From: Chelydra serpentina
Taxonomy: Eukaryota; Chordata; Testudines; Chelydridae
Reading direction: 5' to 3'
Assembly: GCA_037349315.1 (NCBI GenBank)
Contig: JBAIAC010000033.1
Location: 14,588,001-14,652,000 of the forward strand
Length of the DNA stretch: 64,000 nucleotides
Part shown: piece after piece, positions 35,845-46,316 of the stretch
How positions within the stretch are numbered: the first letter of the stretch is position 1
Layout: the number at the start of each line of letters is the position of its first letter
Notes under the pieces: generated by a model
What the model was told of the DNA's origin: nothing
Databases searched by the model: none
What the model saw: only the letters and a program-made list of their open reading frames with translations
Position numbers and translations under genes: made by a program

Positions 35845-36830
35845 AATATGGCTAAATGTAAATGAATATATCTAGGAACAATGGACGTAGTCCATGTTTA
35901 CATGAGGGGCAACTCTATCCTGGGAAGCAGTGACTCTGACAAAGATTTGGGGGTTGTGGTGGCTACTCAGCAAAACATGAGCTCCCAAACGTGTGACCAA
36001 ACACGTTTGGGGGGGTGAGATAGATAGCTCAGTGGTTTGAGCATTGGCCTGCTAAACCCAGGGTTGTGAGTTCAATCCTTGAGGGGACCATTTGGGGATC
36101 TGGGGCAAAAATTGGGGATTGGTCCTGCTTTGAGCAGGGGGTTGGACTAGATGATCTCCTAAGGTCCCTTCCAACCCTGATGTTCTATGAAATTCTATGA
36201 AATCTATGAAAACAGGCTAATGCAATCCTAGCATGCAGAAACGGGAATCTCAAGTAGGAGAGAGAGTTATTTTGCCATTATGTTTGGCACTAGTGTGACC
36301 ACTGATGGAATACTGTGTCCAGTTCTGGTGTCCACAATTCAAGGATGTTGATAAATAGGAGAGTGTTCATAGAAGAGCCACAAGAATGATTAAAGATTTA
36401 GAAAACATTCCTTATAGTGATAGATTCAAGGAGATGAATCTATTTAGCTTACCAAAGAGACAGTTAAGAGGTAATTTGATTACAGCTTATAAGTATCCAC
36501 ACATTCTAGTATGGTTTATTTTATCTACATTTAATAATAGGCTCTTCAATCTAGCAGAGAAAGGAATCCAATGGAAGTTGGAGCTAGACAAATTCTGACT
36601 GGAAATAAGGTGTACAATTTTAACAATGAGGGTAATTAACCTTCGGAACAATTTATCAATGGCTGTGGTGGATTCTCTCACTGGCCACTTTTAAATCAAG
36701 ATTGGATGTTTTTCTAAAAGATCCGCTCTAGGAATTATTTTGGGGAAGTTCGATGACCTGTGTTATACAGGAAGACAGACCAGATGATCGCAGTGGTCCG
36801 TTCTGGCCTTTGAATCTATGAATCTTTCAT
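35845..36830 (+). mobile_element. CR1 LINE 3' part, plus strand, split by a SINE
   Basis: The plus strand reads decayed CR1 ORF2 C-terminal sequence on both sides of the SINE at 36012-36209. Before it comes a SDSDKDLGVVVATQQNMS-like stretch; after it MIKDLENIPYSDRFKEMNLF and SLPKRQLRGNLI. The tail is of the GACCAGATGATCGCAGTGGT type. Frames are broken throughout. Confidence 0.85.
36012..36209 (+). mobile_element. tRNA-derived SINE with CR1-like tail, inserted in a CR1
   Basis: Box A (TAGCTCAGTGG, 36025-36035) and box B (GAGTTCAATCC, 36068-36078) of a tRNA-like head are followed by the tail AAGGTCCCTTCCAACCCTGA and repeats of ATTCTATGA, the CR1-type 3' end. It sits inside the CR1 at 35845-36830 in the same orientation. 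It is a retroposon and not a functional tRNA gene, as the tRNA fold is not kept beyond the promoter boxes. Confidence 0.92.
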
Positions 36831-37116
36831 TGTTACCATTGTTCTCAGTAGATGATACTAAGATGATGGTTTAGACATAGCCTTTGAGTGTTTTAGTTTG
36901 CAGTTTTTCTTTCTCATTTTCTTTCTCTTTCTGATTTTAAAAGACTTGTGACTGAATATAACTTTCTTGAGCCATGCAGTGTATTACACAAAGAATGAGT
37001 GAAACAACTAAAAACAGCAGGGAACAAGATACGTGGGGAAATTTTGCCATTGGGAGAATTATATTCTTTGTCTAATAAGGGCAAGTATTTAGAAGATTAT
37101 TGGAAGATGTGCCCAT

Positions 37117-37410
37117 ACAGTAAAACCCTCAGAGTTAAAGAGCTGTGAGGCTGAAGTTTGAAGCCCAGGTGCTCCCAAGGGTCAGAAGCCCCAACCCCCT
37201 CCATATTTCTATGGCTGAAGGCCTGAGCACCAGAGCTGAAGCTCCCAGGCAGTACAGTATTTGCTGTTGTATTTTTGTGAAAACGTTGTCTCTGCTGCTG
37301 CCTGATTGATTACTTACAGTTCTACATGGTGTCCAGTTGACTGTAAGTCCATAACTCTGGTGTTTGTACAGTAGAACCTCAGAGACACATACAGAAGGCC
37401 ATAAAGCTCT
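37117..37410. mobile_element. Tigger/pogo-like MITE, possibly two tandem pieces
   Basis: The left end ACAGTAAAACCCTCAGAG and internal CTCTGCTGCTGCCTGATTG belong to a reptilian repeat with CAGTAGAACCTCAGAGTTA-type ends. At 37368 a second start (CAGTAGAACCTCAGAGAC) appears in direct orientation, followed by only about 40 bp. The superfamily assignment is from memory of its TA-flanked ends and is tentative. Confidence 0.5.
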
Positions 37411-37478
37411 GTTTTACAAGTCGCTCCTCATAATACCTTTGCATATATTTTGGATTCAGGAACAGTTCTAGCAGTTCC

Positions 37479-37745
37479 TAAGGCTGGTTTACACTTAAAA
37501 TGTAGGTCAATGTAGCTATGTCGCTCTGGGCTGTGAAAATTCACACCCCCGAGTGACATAGCTATGCCAATCTAACCCCAGTGTGGATGCAGTTAGGTCG
37601 ACAGAAAAATGCTTGTGGCAACCTAGCTACTGTTGCTAGGAAGATAGTGTACTTACAGCAATGGAAAAACCCTTTCAGTTGGTATAGGCTGCATCCACAT
37701 TATGGGTTTATGCCAGCATAACTACAGTGCCATAGTTATGCCATT
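37479..37745. mobile_element. Harbinger-like MITE
   Basis: The left end TAAGGCTGGTTTACACTT and body (CACCCCCGAGTGACATAGCT, GGTATAGGCTGCATCCACA) match the copy at 63168. The right end is eroded. Confidence 0.65.
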
Positions 37746-37749
37746 ATAG

Positions 37750-37915
37750 TCCCATAGGTCTGGTGTACACTTAAAAGTTAAGTCAACATAAGCTACAGCA
37801 TTCAGGGATATGAAATTCACACCTCTGGTGCTGTGGCTTATGCTGACCTACCTCCCCAATGTAGACGCAGTAAGGTTGATGGAAGAATGCAATGCGTGAT
37901 CTTTAGCTTATATTT
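37750..37915. mobile_element. Harbinger-like MITE, truncated
   Basis: GGTCTGGTGTACACTTAAAA begins a second copy of the same family, in the same orientation as the previous one. It stops near 37915 where a palindromic repeat begins. Confidence 0.6.
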
Positions 37916-37918
37916 GTG

Positions 37919-38055
37919 CCTGATTCTCTGTTATCCTGCACCTTGTGTAGTTATTTACACCAGTGCAAAGTGAACGTAAAATGCTACCATTCTGATTTGG
38001 CTCACTTTGCACTTGTGTAAATGACTTCACAAGGTGCAGAGTGACAGAGAATCAA
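37919..38055. repeat. palindromic MITE-like repeat with ~54-bp arms
   Basis: CCTGATTCTCTGTTATCCTG to CACCAGTGCAAAGTGA is mirrored by TCACTTTGCACTTGTG to GTGACAGAGAATCA. The arms are imperfect around a 30-bp centre. Confidence 0.75.
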
Positions 38056-38059
38056 GATC

Positions 38060-38739
38060 TTAGGGCTTGTCTAGATACAAAAGTTCAAATGCTTAACTAC
38101 ACAGAGTGCTACAACCCACCTAGTGTGGATGCGATTATATAGGTATAGCTTATTTCCACACAGGAAGAGGAATAAACTATACTGGTTATAAGGCATCTTT
38201 ATACTGGCATAATTGCACCCGCACAAGGGGTTGAAGCAGCATAACTATATCAGTAAAAATAAAATCTCACCCTCACCAAAGTAGTTACACTTCCACAAAA
38301 CTGTTGTGTCTATGCTATGGGGACTATAGCAGTGTAGTTGCAGTGCCATAACTATGTTGGTATAACCCCACAGTGTAGACTGGGGTTGGCAACCTTTGGC
38401 CCACGGCCCGCCAGGGTAAGCCTCCTGGCGGGGGTGGGCTAGGCCGGTTTGTTTACCTGCTGCGTCGGCAGGTTCGGCTGATTGCAGCTCCCATTGGCCA
38501 TGTTTCGCTGCTCCAGGCCAATGGGGGGGCTGCGGGAAGCAGCGGCCAGCATATCCCTCGGCCCACGCCACGTCCCGCAGCCCTCATTGGCCTGGAACGG
38601 CGAACCGCGGCCAGTGGAAGCCGCGATTGGCGAAACCTGTGGATGCGGCTAGTAAACAAACCGGCCTGGCCCACGAGGGGGCTTACCCTGGTGGGCTGCG
38701 TGCCAGAGGTTGCCGATCTCTGGTGTAGACGCAGCCTAT
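38060..38739. mobile_element. Harbinger-like MITE interrupted by a hAT element
   Basis: The left end TTAGGGCTTGTCTAGATAC and right end GTGTAGACGCAGCCTATAA are the family termini. The body is split by the hAT element at 38381-38722, whose target duplication GTGTAGAC lies in the MITE's own right terminal repeat. Confidence 0.75.
38381..38722. mobile_element. hAT-like non-autonomous element with exact target duplication
   Basis: The ends TGGGGTTGGCAACCT and AGGTTGCCGATCTCTG are inverted repeats, flanked by GTGTAGAC on both sides (38373-38380 and 38723-38730). The GC-rich body is non-coding. Confidence 0.88.
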
Positions 38740-38867
38740 AAAACTGAAGAGTTTTTTCCATTGCTGTAACACCATCTCCCTGAGGCCCATGGAAGCATTC
38801 TTCCCTAAAAAGCTACTTGTTATGTTAATTGTGCCATGAATATCAGTAAACAGAACATACAGTATTG

Positions 38868-39000
38868 TTGTAGCTGTGTTGGTTCCAGGATGTTAGAGAG
38901 TCTAGGTGAGTGATGTAATATCTTTTATTGCACCAACCTCTTTTGGTGAGAGAGACAAGCTTTCGAGCTTACATGGGGCTCTTATTCAGGTCTAGAACAA
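38868..39000. mobile_element. interspersed repeat with TTTTATTGCACCAACC motif, class uncertain
   Basis: GTTGTAGCTGTGTTGGTTCC, ATATCTTTTATTGCACCAAC and GAGACAAGCTTTCGAGCTTA form a string I recognise as a widespread reptilian repeat. I cannot assign its class with confidence. Confidence 0.5.
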
Positions 39001-39357
39001 TTGATTAGAGGCTTTGTTCTCTCCCCCTACCCCTCCGTCCTTTGTTTCCTGAGCAAGGGAATCAAACAGTTAAATGGAAGGTGTTTACTGATCTGCCATG
39101 TAAAGTGTTTCATTTTTGTTATAACTCCCTTAAACTATAAACTGATGAAACTTTGTACTGGGAGGTCCTGGGTGTCAGTGGCTACACCACAGATAATGTA
39201 TCCCAGATTGTTGAGTTGAAAGTACTACTATGTGTTCACTATCCTTTCCAGGACATTATTCTTTGTTTTCCCATCAAAGACAAATTTGTACAATTCTACA
39301 GGTGCCTTTTCTGGAACTGAGGAAGAATAGTAATTACTGCTGTTATAAAGTCAGGAC

Positions 39358-39458
39358 CAAAACTTAACTGGCAGGGGCCCAGTTTAGTTGTGCAAAGCTC
39401 CTATTGTAATGAATGGGAGTTTACCCAGAGTTGGGATAGTAGTATCAGGCTCCAGATT
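39358..39458. repeat. short palindromic repeat
   Basis: A loose member of the roughly 100-bp class with CTCCTATTGTAATGAATGGG at its centre. The arms are weak. Confidence 0.4.
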
Positions 39459-39474
39459 GGAGTTTTGTAAACAT

Positions 39475-39740
39475 ACAGTTGTACCAATTTAATGAGAGGT
39501 CTGTTTTTTAGTTAAACCAGAGCCCATTTTGTGTATAGATACACTTAATTTGGTTTAAGAGTGGTTTATTTTGATTTAGTTTAATACTTTATTTTTTAAC
39601 AGCTACGCTAGACCAAAATAAGCCACTCTTAGATCATTTTATATGGGTCCAGAGGCAAACTTGCACTCGTTTAACTAAGTTTGTCTAAAAGCACACCTTC
39701 AATTAAAACAATACAAGTTTAGTGTAGACAAAGCCTAAAA
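39475..39740. mobile_element. Harbinger-like MITE, left end eroded
   Basis: The right end AGTGTAGACAAAGCCTAA is the family terminus with TAA. The body has TTAATTTGGTTTAAGAGTGG and its complement-like partner GCCACTCTTAGATCA. It ends about 180 bp before the first PRTG exon. Confidence 0.6.
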
Positions 39741-39916
39741 GATGCTTGCTTTTTAAATGTAGGGAAGTGGACCATTCTGGGTAATTTTTATACAAATTAA
39801 TCTGCAAATACATTTCTTGTGTAATCTGATGTTTAACTTCACTGGATTCTAGTATGGTTTATTTGTTTCTAACTTATTTTTCTTCAGCATTTTAATTCTT
39901 CATTCTTTGTTTTTAG

Positions 39917-40061
39917 CCATTTCTGCATTTGAAGTCCAACCGCTTTCAATTGAGGTCCAAGAAGGTGGAGTGGCTCGGTTTGCTTGTAAAATAACAGCAA
40001 ACCCTCCTGCCGTAATCACATGGGAAGTGAATCGAACAACCTTACCTCTAGCCTTGGACAG
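39917..40061 (+). CDS. PRTG: protogenin exon: first half of Ig domain 2
   Basis: Protogenin is a single-pass receptor of the DCC/neogenin family that acts at the surface of embryonic cells. This 145-bp exon starts after a TTTTTAG acceptor with a phase-1 codon split and ends at ACAG|GTATGT in phase 2. It encodes the A to D strand part of an Ig domain: the first conserved cysteine sits in RFACKI, the core tryptophan in VITWEV, and NRT is a possible N-glycosylation site. The reading matches what I remember of the vertebrate PRTG second Ig domain almost residue for residue. The previous exon, which should carry Ig1, was not found upstream. IGDCC3, IGDCC4 or neogenin are alternatives but fit less well. 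Confidence 0.9.
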
Positions 40062-41232
40062 GTATGTAGATTTTTACATTTTGGAATGATATTTACTCTG
40101 TGTGCACATTTTGAGTCTGTCATTCTTAAAACCACAGTATGAATGGAGAATCTTAACCTTTCAATGCCGTTATTGATAACGAAGCACTAACTGCACTATA
40201 CCCCAGATGTTAACATCTCAGAATCATTAACAACCAGAATAATATTATATGTCTGACATAGAAACTGGGACTGCAGTCCAGAATAATTCACTTTCAGAAT
40301 AATAAATAAATCCTGGCACCACTTATTCATGTTATTAAGAGAGTAGTCCCACTGATGTTAAGGAGACTACTTATTTCAATAAAGTTACTCACATGAATTA
40401 GTATCACAGAACAGAGGCCTTATTTAATCATTTTCTCACTCAAAAGACATCAACAAAGGAATAGAAAGCCCATCTATGTTTATTTTTAAGGATTTTTTTT
40501 TTAAAGTTTCAAGATACTCATTGGACTGTTAATTAATCAAACAAAGTATTAGGAGATTGTGAGAAGTGAAATCATCAGGAAATTGCTGCCTTGTGCTACT
40601 GGCTGTAGAATGAAAAAATTGAGCAATCACTGGCCTTGAGCTATAACTAAAGTAAAAGGTCGATGTGTAGTCATGGGATGCTGTGCAGGGGTGGTTTGGC
40701 TGCTGGAGCAATTTGAATTGGAGGAATTTTTCGCTAGTGGTATGTATGAGGTTTGCTGTGAAACAGCTAGCGTGGGGCATACTTTTCCCTACAGGTGTGA
40801 TAAAGGATTATGGTATCTGGGTAACTTGGGTTGGAACACTTAATACTATGAAATTCCTTCTCAGTAGTCCTTTTCCTTTGACCTGATCATCACTTAACTC
40901 ACAGCATGCCCCCTGATACATTTTTCTTTGTCCCCCTGCCCCTTTCTTTGCAGCATGCCCCCTCCCCCCCAGCAAACTTTCTACTTCACCACATAACTCC
41001 TGTTGACTGTGTTCACGCTTCCCTGGTTGCAACAGAGGGAGAAAAAGGAGAAGAGTTGGAAGCATAGATACAATTACAGGCAGCATGGAGTGTGTTTCTC
41101 TAGATATCAGATATGCACTTGAACTGGAAATCACCACTGAAAACCAGTTGACATTTTTGGAAATATTTGACTATGAATCCTCAGATCCACCAATCTGAGA
41201 GTAATAGGCTGAATAATGAGGGGTTTGGTATC

Positions 41233-41861
41233 TAAGGGCTTGTCTACACTACCCGCCGGATCGGCAGGCAACGATCGATCCAGCGGGGGTCGATTTATCG
41301 CGTCTAGTATAGACATGATAAATCGACTGCTGAGCGCTCTCCCATCGACTCCGGTACTCCACCAGAATGAGGAGTGCAAGCGGAGTCGATGGGAGAGCGT
41401 CAGCTGTCGACTTACTGCAGTGAAGACACAGCGGTAAGTAGATCTAAGTACGTCTACTTCAGCTACACTATTCACGTAGCTGAAGTTGCGTATCTTAGAT
41501 TGACCCCGTGCGGTAGTGTAGACCAGGGGTCTCAAACACGCGGCCCGCAGGCCACATGCAGCTCACCGAGTTGTTTCCTGCGGCCCTCCATAGGCGCCGA
41601 CTCCACTGGCAGCCAAGCTCCAAACATTACTGAGTGTTTATATTTTATTAAAACCCCTCTTTGCATTACAGTTTTAAAAAAGTTAATACATTGACTTTTA
41701 ATAGAATACTAGATTACTCTTCATTTTTTTCATTTTTGACTATACTTTTGTATCGTTGTATGAAAAGGTTTCAGTGATGCGGCCTTCAGGCCAATTTACT
41801 AGTTCTTATGTGGCCCTCCTGGTGATTTAAGTTTGAGATCCCTGGTGTAGACAGTACTTAA
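41233..41861. mobile_element. Harbinger-like MITE monomer (same family as the 16.7-kb dimer), split by a hAT
   Basis: It starts TAAGGGCTTGTCTACACTA and ends GTGTAGACAGTACTTAAG after a hAT insertion (41524-41844). The body shares with the dimer the TCGATTTATCGCGTCTAG hairpin, the GCTCTCCCATCGACTCCGG segment and ACTTCAGCTAC / GTAGCTGAAGT arms. It is substantially diverged from the dimer. Confidence 0.83.
41524..41844 (+). mobile_element. hAT-like MITE with exact target duplication
   Basis: The ends CAGGGGTCTCAAAC and GTTTGAGATCCCTG flank a 321-bp body that is the reverse complement of the element at 13877-14194. The target duplication GTGTAGAC is exact (41516-41523 and 41845-41852) and lies in the right terminus of the host MITE. 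Confidence 0.92.
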
Positions 41862-42116
41862 GGGTGCAGAACAATGTTTACAGGTAAATTCCTATGCTTT
41901 CATCAGTGGGGGATGGGGCATGGAGTGGATTTCCCTGATAGATCATTGAAAGTAAGGAATACAGAGGGGTGAGTCATGTGTTGACTGTTTTTGTGAGGTT
42001 CCTGCCAGCCTTTTCAGACTGTTGTAGTGATTGCTCTCAGATAAGTCAGTAAATTGTGGTCTGTGTTCTTTTCCACAATAAATAGAATATTCATATATAT
42101 TTTATTTTCCTGACAG

Positions 42117-42250
42117 GATAACTGCTCTACCAACGGGAGTTTTGCAGATTTATAGTGTTGAAAAGAGGGATGCTGGGAATTATCGATGTGTTGCTACAAC
42201 TGTAGCCAATAGACGGAAAAGTGTTGAGGCCGCACTAAATGTTATTCCAG
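42117..42250 (+). CDS. PRTG: protogenin exon: second half of Ig domain 2
   Basis: This 134-bp exon follows a pyrimidine-rich acceptor (TTTTCCTGACAG) and ends at TCCAG|GTACAC. The phase-2 entry rebuilds an arginine codon with the previous exon, and the phase-1 exit matches the Ig module rule. It encodes the E to G strands, with the DAGNYRC motif carrying the second disulfide cysteine. Together with the exon at 39917 it gives 93 codons, a normal Ig-module length. The intron between the halves is 2,055 bp and contains the MITE/hAT composite at 41.2-41.9 kb. Confidence 0.9.
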
Positions 42251-42616
42251 GTACACGGAATATATCCCTTCATTTAACATCTTCCCCATATTTGATAGCC
42301 TTGTACGTAATATAATCTACAAAATACAAACATGCATGCAGTATAGTGCTCTAACTGTTCTTGATGCATTTATTTTGAAAACGACCCATTAGCTGTGGAA
42401 GTAACAGCTCTTTTCCCCCCCAAATTCTCCCCCTCACCTGCCTCTTGTCGTTTCCTTAATACACGTTATTAGCAACATCACAATCAAACAATGTGTTTCT
42501 GTTGTAATTTTAACTTTAGGCGTGACCTTTAAGCTGCCTCATTTTTAACATATAGTTATCATGTTTTATTGACTGATTGATTGGATTTTCATATGATCCT
42601 CTGGATTTGAATTTAA

Positions 42617-42790
<174 letters not shown>

Positions 42791-43922
42791 TAAAATTTCA
42801 ACAATTAGGTTATTATTTGGGTTTTGTGTATGCCATGGATTAGTGGAAAAGGTTAGGATGAGTGAAATAAGTGAAAAGCATTTTGCACAATCTTTCCGCA
42901 ATGTTGTAAATAAGACTTCAGGTGTTTTTTGGCACTTAGGATTTACATGCCTCCTGCTGTCAATTATGCACTGCCCCTGGTATGATATTGACAAAGTGGA
43001 GCATGGGATGACATTTGGGGATTTTGTGGCTAGAGTAGACTCCGTGGTGGAGTCAGACAGATTTGAGTGGTTATGTACCACAAAACAAATGGTCCTGCAA
43101 ATTCTGCCCCTCACCTTCCTCCTAGAAATACACAAATGGGGTTTGGGATTCAAGTCACATTGAGCCTTAATCTGTCCCTAAGTAGAATGAGTGGGAAGAA
43201 GGGGGTGAGGGTGGGGGAAAATTTTGCTGTAACTAATATTGACAGGTAAGTCTCACTCTTCTACAAGAATACGTTGTATTTCTTCCCTCCACACACATGC
43301 CTAATGGCCGTTACCAATAAATAGGAAATATAGGGCTGTGTTGATAGAAGACCTGGTTTACAAATTAATAAAAGTGGTGCTTCTGTATTTCATATCTTCT
43401 AAGGATAAGATAGATAAATAGAGATGTGTCTGAATGAGCCTGGAGATGTATAGAAAAATAAGGAAAAAGGAAACATGACGGTTAATTTAATAGGATTTCT
43501 GCAGTGTGTGCTGGGAGGTTTATAGAAAGTATGTGGTGATCATTCCCAATATAACCTACCAGTAGTTGAATTCTGTGTCTCTGTGAAAAGCATGTGGACA
43601 TTACCTGGGATGAATTCGGTCCCAACCCAAGGCAGGAAGGTAAAAATGCCAGAGGACAGGATGTAAAAATGTGCCCAGTAGGTTGCATGGGATACTAGCA
43701 CTGAATTCAGCTAACAGGCAGAACTTCAAATATATACTAGAATGGATTATACATGATGTTCAGCTAATAGCAAAGTACATGCACGGGCAAACCAAATAAC
43801 AAATGGAAACGTATATAAACTCATCTATTAATTCCCTTGTTTGAGCATTGGATATTGCCCCAGGCTTTTGACCATATAGCCTGTAGATTAGATTAAATAG
43901 TCATTGTGGAGCAACGTTGTAA

Positions 43923-44171
<249 letters not shown>

Positions 44172-44714
44172 TGATACTTTAGGCCAAATTCTACCCTCTG
44201 TTACACCCCAATAGCTATATGGATTACAGTGAGGTCACACAGGTGAAATGGAGTTATTAGATGCGTTGGTGTCGTATACTTGTAACCTAAGAATTGTATG
44301 GCAGCTTGCTTGCTCTTAAAGACAGTCAGATGTAATGGAGTTTTTCCTCGTTTGCTATTGAAAGATTAATTTTCTAACAGGAAAAAAATCTGACAATGTG
44401 TATAAATATATGTAACTCATGTGAACGCTTCATGATCAGCATTTTATACATTGGACTTAATATGATTAATTATGTGCACTCATACATGAACTAATATGAA
44501 AGTCTTTACTTTCATGTGTTACACTTCACACATACAACTTAAAAAAATAAAATAAAAAGGACATGCTATATGTATATATGAAACACCTGTGCTTTTTTCA
44601 TGGAGATGTCCACATATACTTAACTTGGCCTGAGTAGTGCTTCTTATTCTCTTGGTTTTATTCACACCTTAGACATGTTGTTGGTTTTTTTTTTTGCGTA
44701 TTATTTACCTGTAG

Positions 44715-44874
44715 CACCACCTTCATTTGTGGAATGGCCGGAAAGTTTAACAAGGCCCAGAGCTGGTACTGCCCGTTTTGCATGTCAGGCAGAAGGAATT
44801 CCAGCACCCAAAATGTCATGGTTGAAAAATGGGAGAAGGATACACTCCAATGGTAGAATTAAAATGTACAACAG
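44715..44874 (+). CDS. PRTG: protogenin exon: first half of Ig domain 4
   Basis: The 160-bp exon lies between acceptor TTACCTGTAG and donor AACAG|GTGAGA (phase 1 in, phase 2 out). It encodes the [12 protein letters not shown] start of Ig4. The first cysteine is in RFACQAEG and the tryptophan in KMSWLKNG. This stretch is among the most conserved of vertebrate protogenin as I remember it, which supports the gene call. Confidence 0.93.
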
Positions 44875-45122
44875 GTGAGATTACCATTATATTATAATTC
44901 ATGTCGTGAAATATAAAGTAGTTATAAATTGTTGCTATACAGGAGAGAACAGAGTTTTCAGGTAAGTGAATTACAGCTTTCCCAGGTTCATTAAAGTATT
45001 TGGAAGTAAAACGAAACATTGAATCTGTCTTTTCATGACACTAGGCAACTACTTCTTGGTAAACAAATAAACACAAATTAGCTTATACATAAATACCACA
45101 GCTAAAACCTTCTGTGGATATA

Positions 45123-45220
45123 GGTCCAGACTCTGATCTCTGCTATGCCCATGTGAAACTGGAGTGATTTAATTGACTTCAGTGGAGTTAATTGGTGTAG
45201 CTGAGATCAGAATCTGGCCC
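45123..45220. repeat. short palindromic repeat (GAATCTGGCCC type)
   Basis: GGTCCAGACTCTGATCTC is mirrored by GAGATCAGAATCTGGCCC around a centre GACTTCAGTGGAGTTAAT. It lies in the intron between the two Ig4 exons. Confidence 0.75.
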
Positions 45221-45635
45221 ATAGTTTGAGCTCCTATTTCATTAACTTAGAGTGAGAAACTCTTATTTAAAAAAACAAAAACAAAAAACAATTAAAGGTA
45301 ATAAATACTATCAGTTACGAAAGAGAAAGTACAAATTTACTAAAGAGCAATTTTAGTAATTTTTTTATAAAGTGAGCTTGTGAACATTTTTTTTTCTTTT
45401 TCTTTCTTTTTAATTTCCCTGACTTTGGCAAGTCTGGGTGCTGGCATGAAAGTTTTTGAAGATCTCCAGAAGAGGCTAATTTTTATGACTAAATATGAAT
45501 TTATGTTGAGGAAAAATGAACACAAAATGGAGTACGAGATATTTAGAGTAGATTCCTGGAGCAGGGGCAAAAGCCAAGTTACATTGAGCTAAGTTATTGT
45601 TAGACATGATTTTTTCTTTTTCTTTTTTAATTCAG

Positions 45636-45883
45636 TAAATTGGTGATTAACCAGATCATTCCTGAAGATGATGCCATTTATCAGTGCATGGCTGAAAATA
45701 GCCAGGGGTCTATCCTGTCCCGGGCCAGATTGACTGTAGTTATGTCAGAAGACAGACCCAGTGCTCCTTGTAACGTCCATGCTGAAACGATGTCAAGTTC
45801 AGCAATTCTGCTAGCTTGGGAGAGGCCGCTCTATAATTCAGACAAAGTGATTGCATATTCAGTGCACTACATGAAAGCAGAAG
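45636..45883 (+). CDS. PRTG: protogenin exon: end of Ig4 plus start of FN3 domain 1
   Basis: This 248-bp exon follows a strong pyrimidine tract (TTTTTTAATTCAG) and ends at GAAG|GTAAGC. It first completes Ig4, with the second cysteine in AIYQCMAEN, then runs without an intron through the linker after VVMSED into fibronectin III domain 1, where LAWERP carries the B-strand tryptophan. The Ig-to-FN3 junction is therefore inside an exon, unlike the other module borders in this window. A decayed partial copy of the middle of this exon lies 1.3 kb downstream in the next intron (47080-47172). Confidence 0.93.
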
Positions 45884-46316
45884 GTAAGCAGTGTCAGTCT
45901 GAAGTGGATTGTGTAATATTTGTTACAGTCTCATGCATCCAGGGTTTTCTGCAGTAGTCCATCATAGGAAGGGTCTGCCAATAACAAAGATCTCATAAGC
46001 TAATTTTGGGGCTAAATCACACCCTCCCACATAAAAGCCCACAGGACAGCCAGGTTATGATAGTAAACTCTGCGTGCTTGACCCTACAAAGCTTCTGCCA
46101 GATCATTTCATTCATGGGGTTGGGTACATGGCTTACCTCTCCACCTTCTGGGTGAAGAATATGGCCTTCATGGCAGGCAGGACCATTGGTACAGTGGCCC
46201 AGTGCCTCCATGTTACTCTGGATTTTCATCTCCTGTGGAAATAGGAGCCTCTGCCAATTTTCCCTCTCACATGTATGCTAGGCTAGGGAGTATACACCAC
46301 AGAAGTAGGGTTCATG

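Larger units (their letters stand above)
1..39916 (+). other. PRTG: large PRTG intron upstream of the Ig2 exon (inferred)
   Basis: No Ig- or FN3-coding exon was recognised before 39917, and the first exon seen enters in phase 1, so this stretch is inferred to be one intron whose donor lies outside the window. It is filled with transposons that have their own entries. A short or fast-evolving exon could have been missed by eye. Confidence 0.7.

Noticed and set aside
36012..36090. Possible tRNA gene
   Set aside because: Box A and box B are present, but the acceptor and anticodon stems are not kept and the sequence continues into a CR1-like tail, so it is a SINE.
1..39900. Search for the Ig1 exon and signal-peptide exon of PRTG
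   Set aside because: No segment with the expected Ig cysteine and tryptophan pattern bordered by AG and GT was found.
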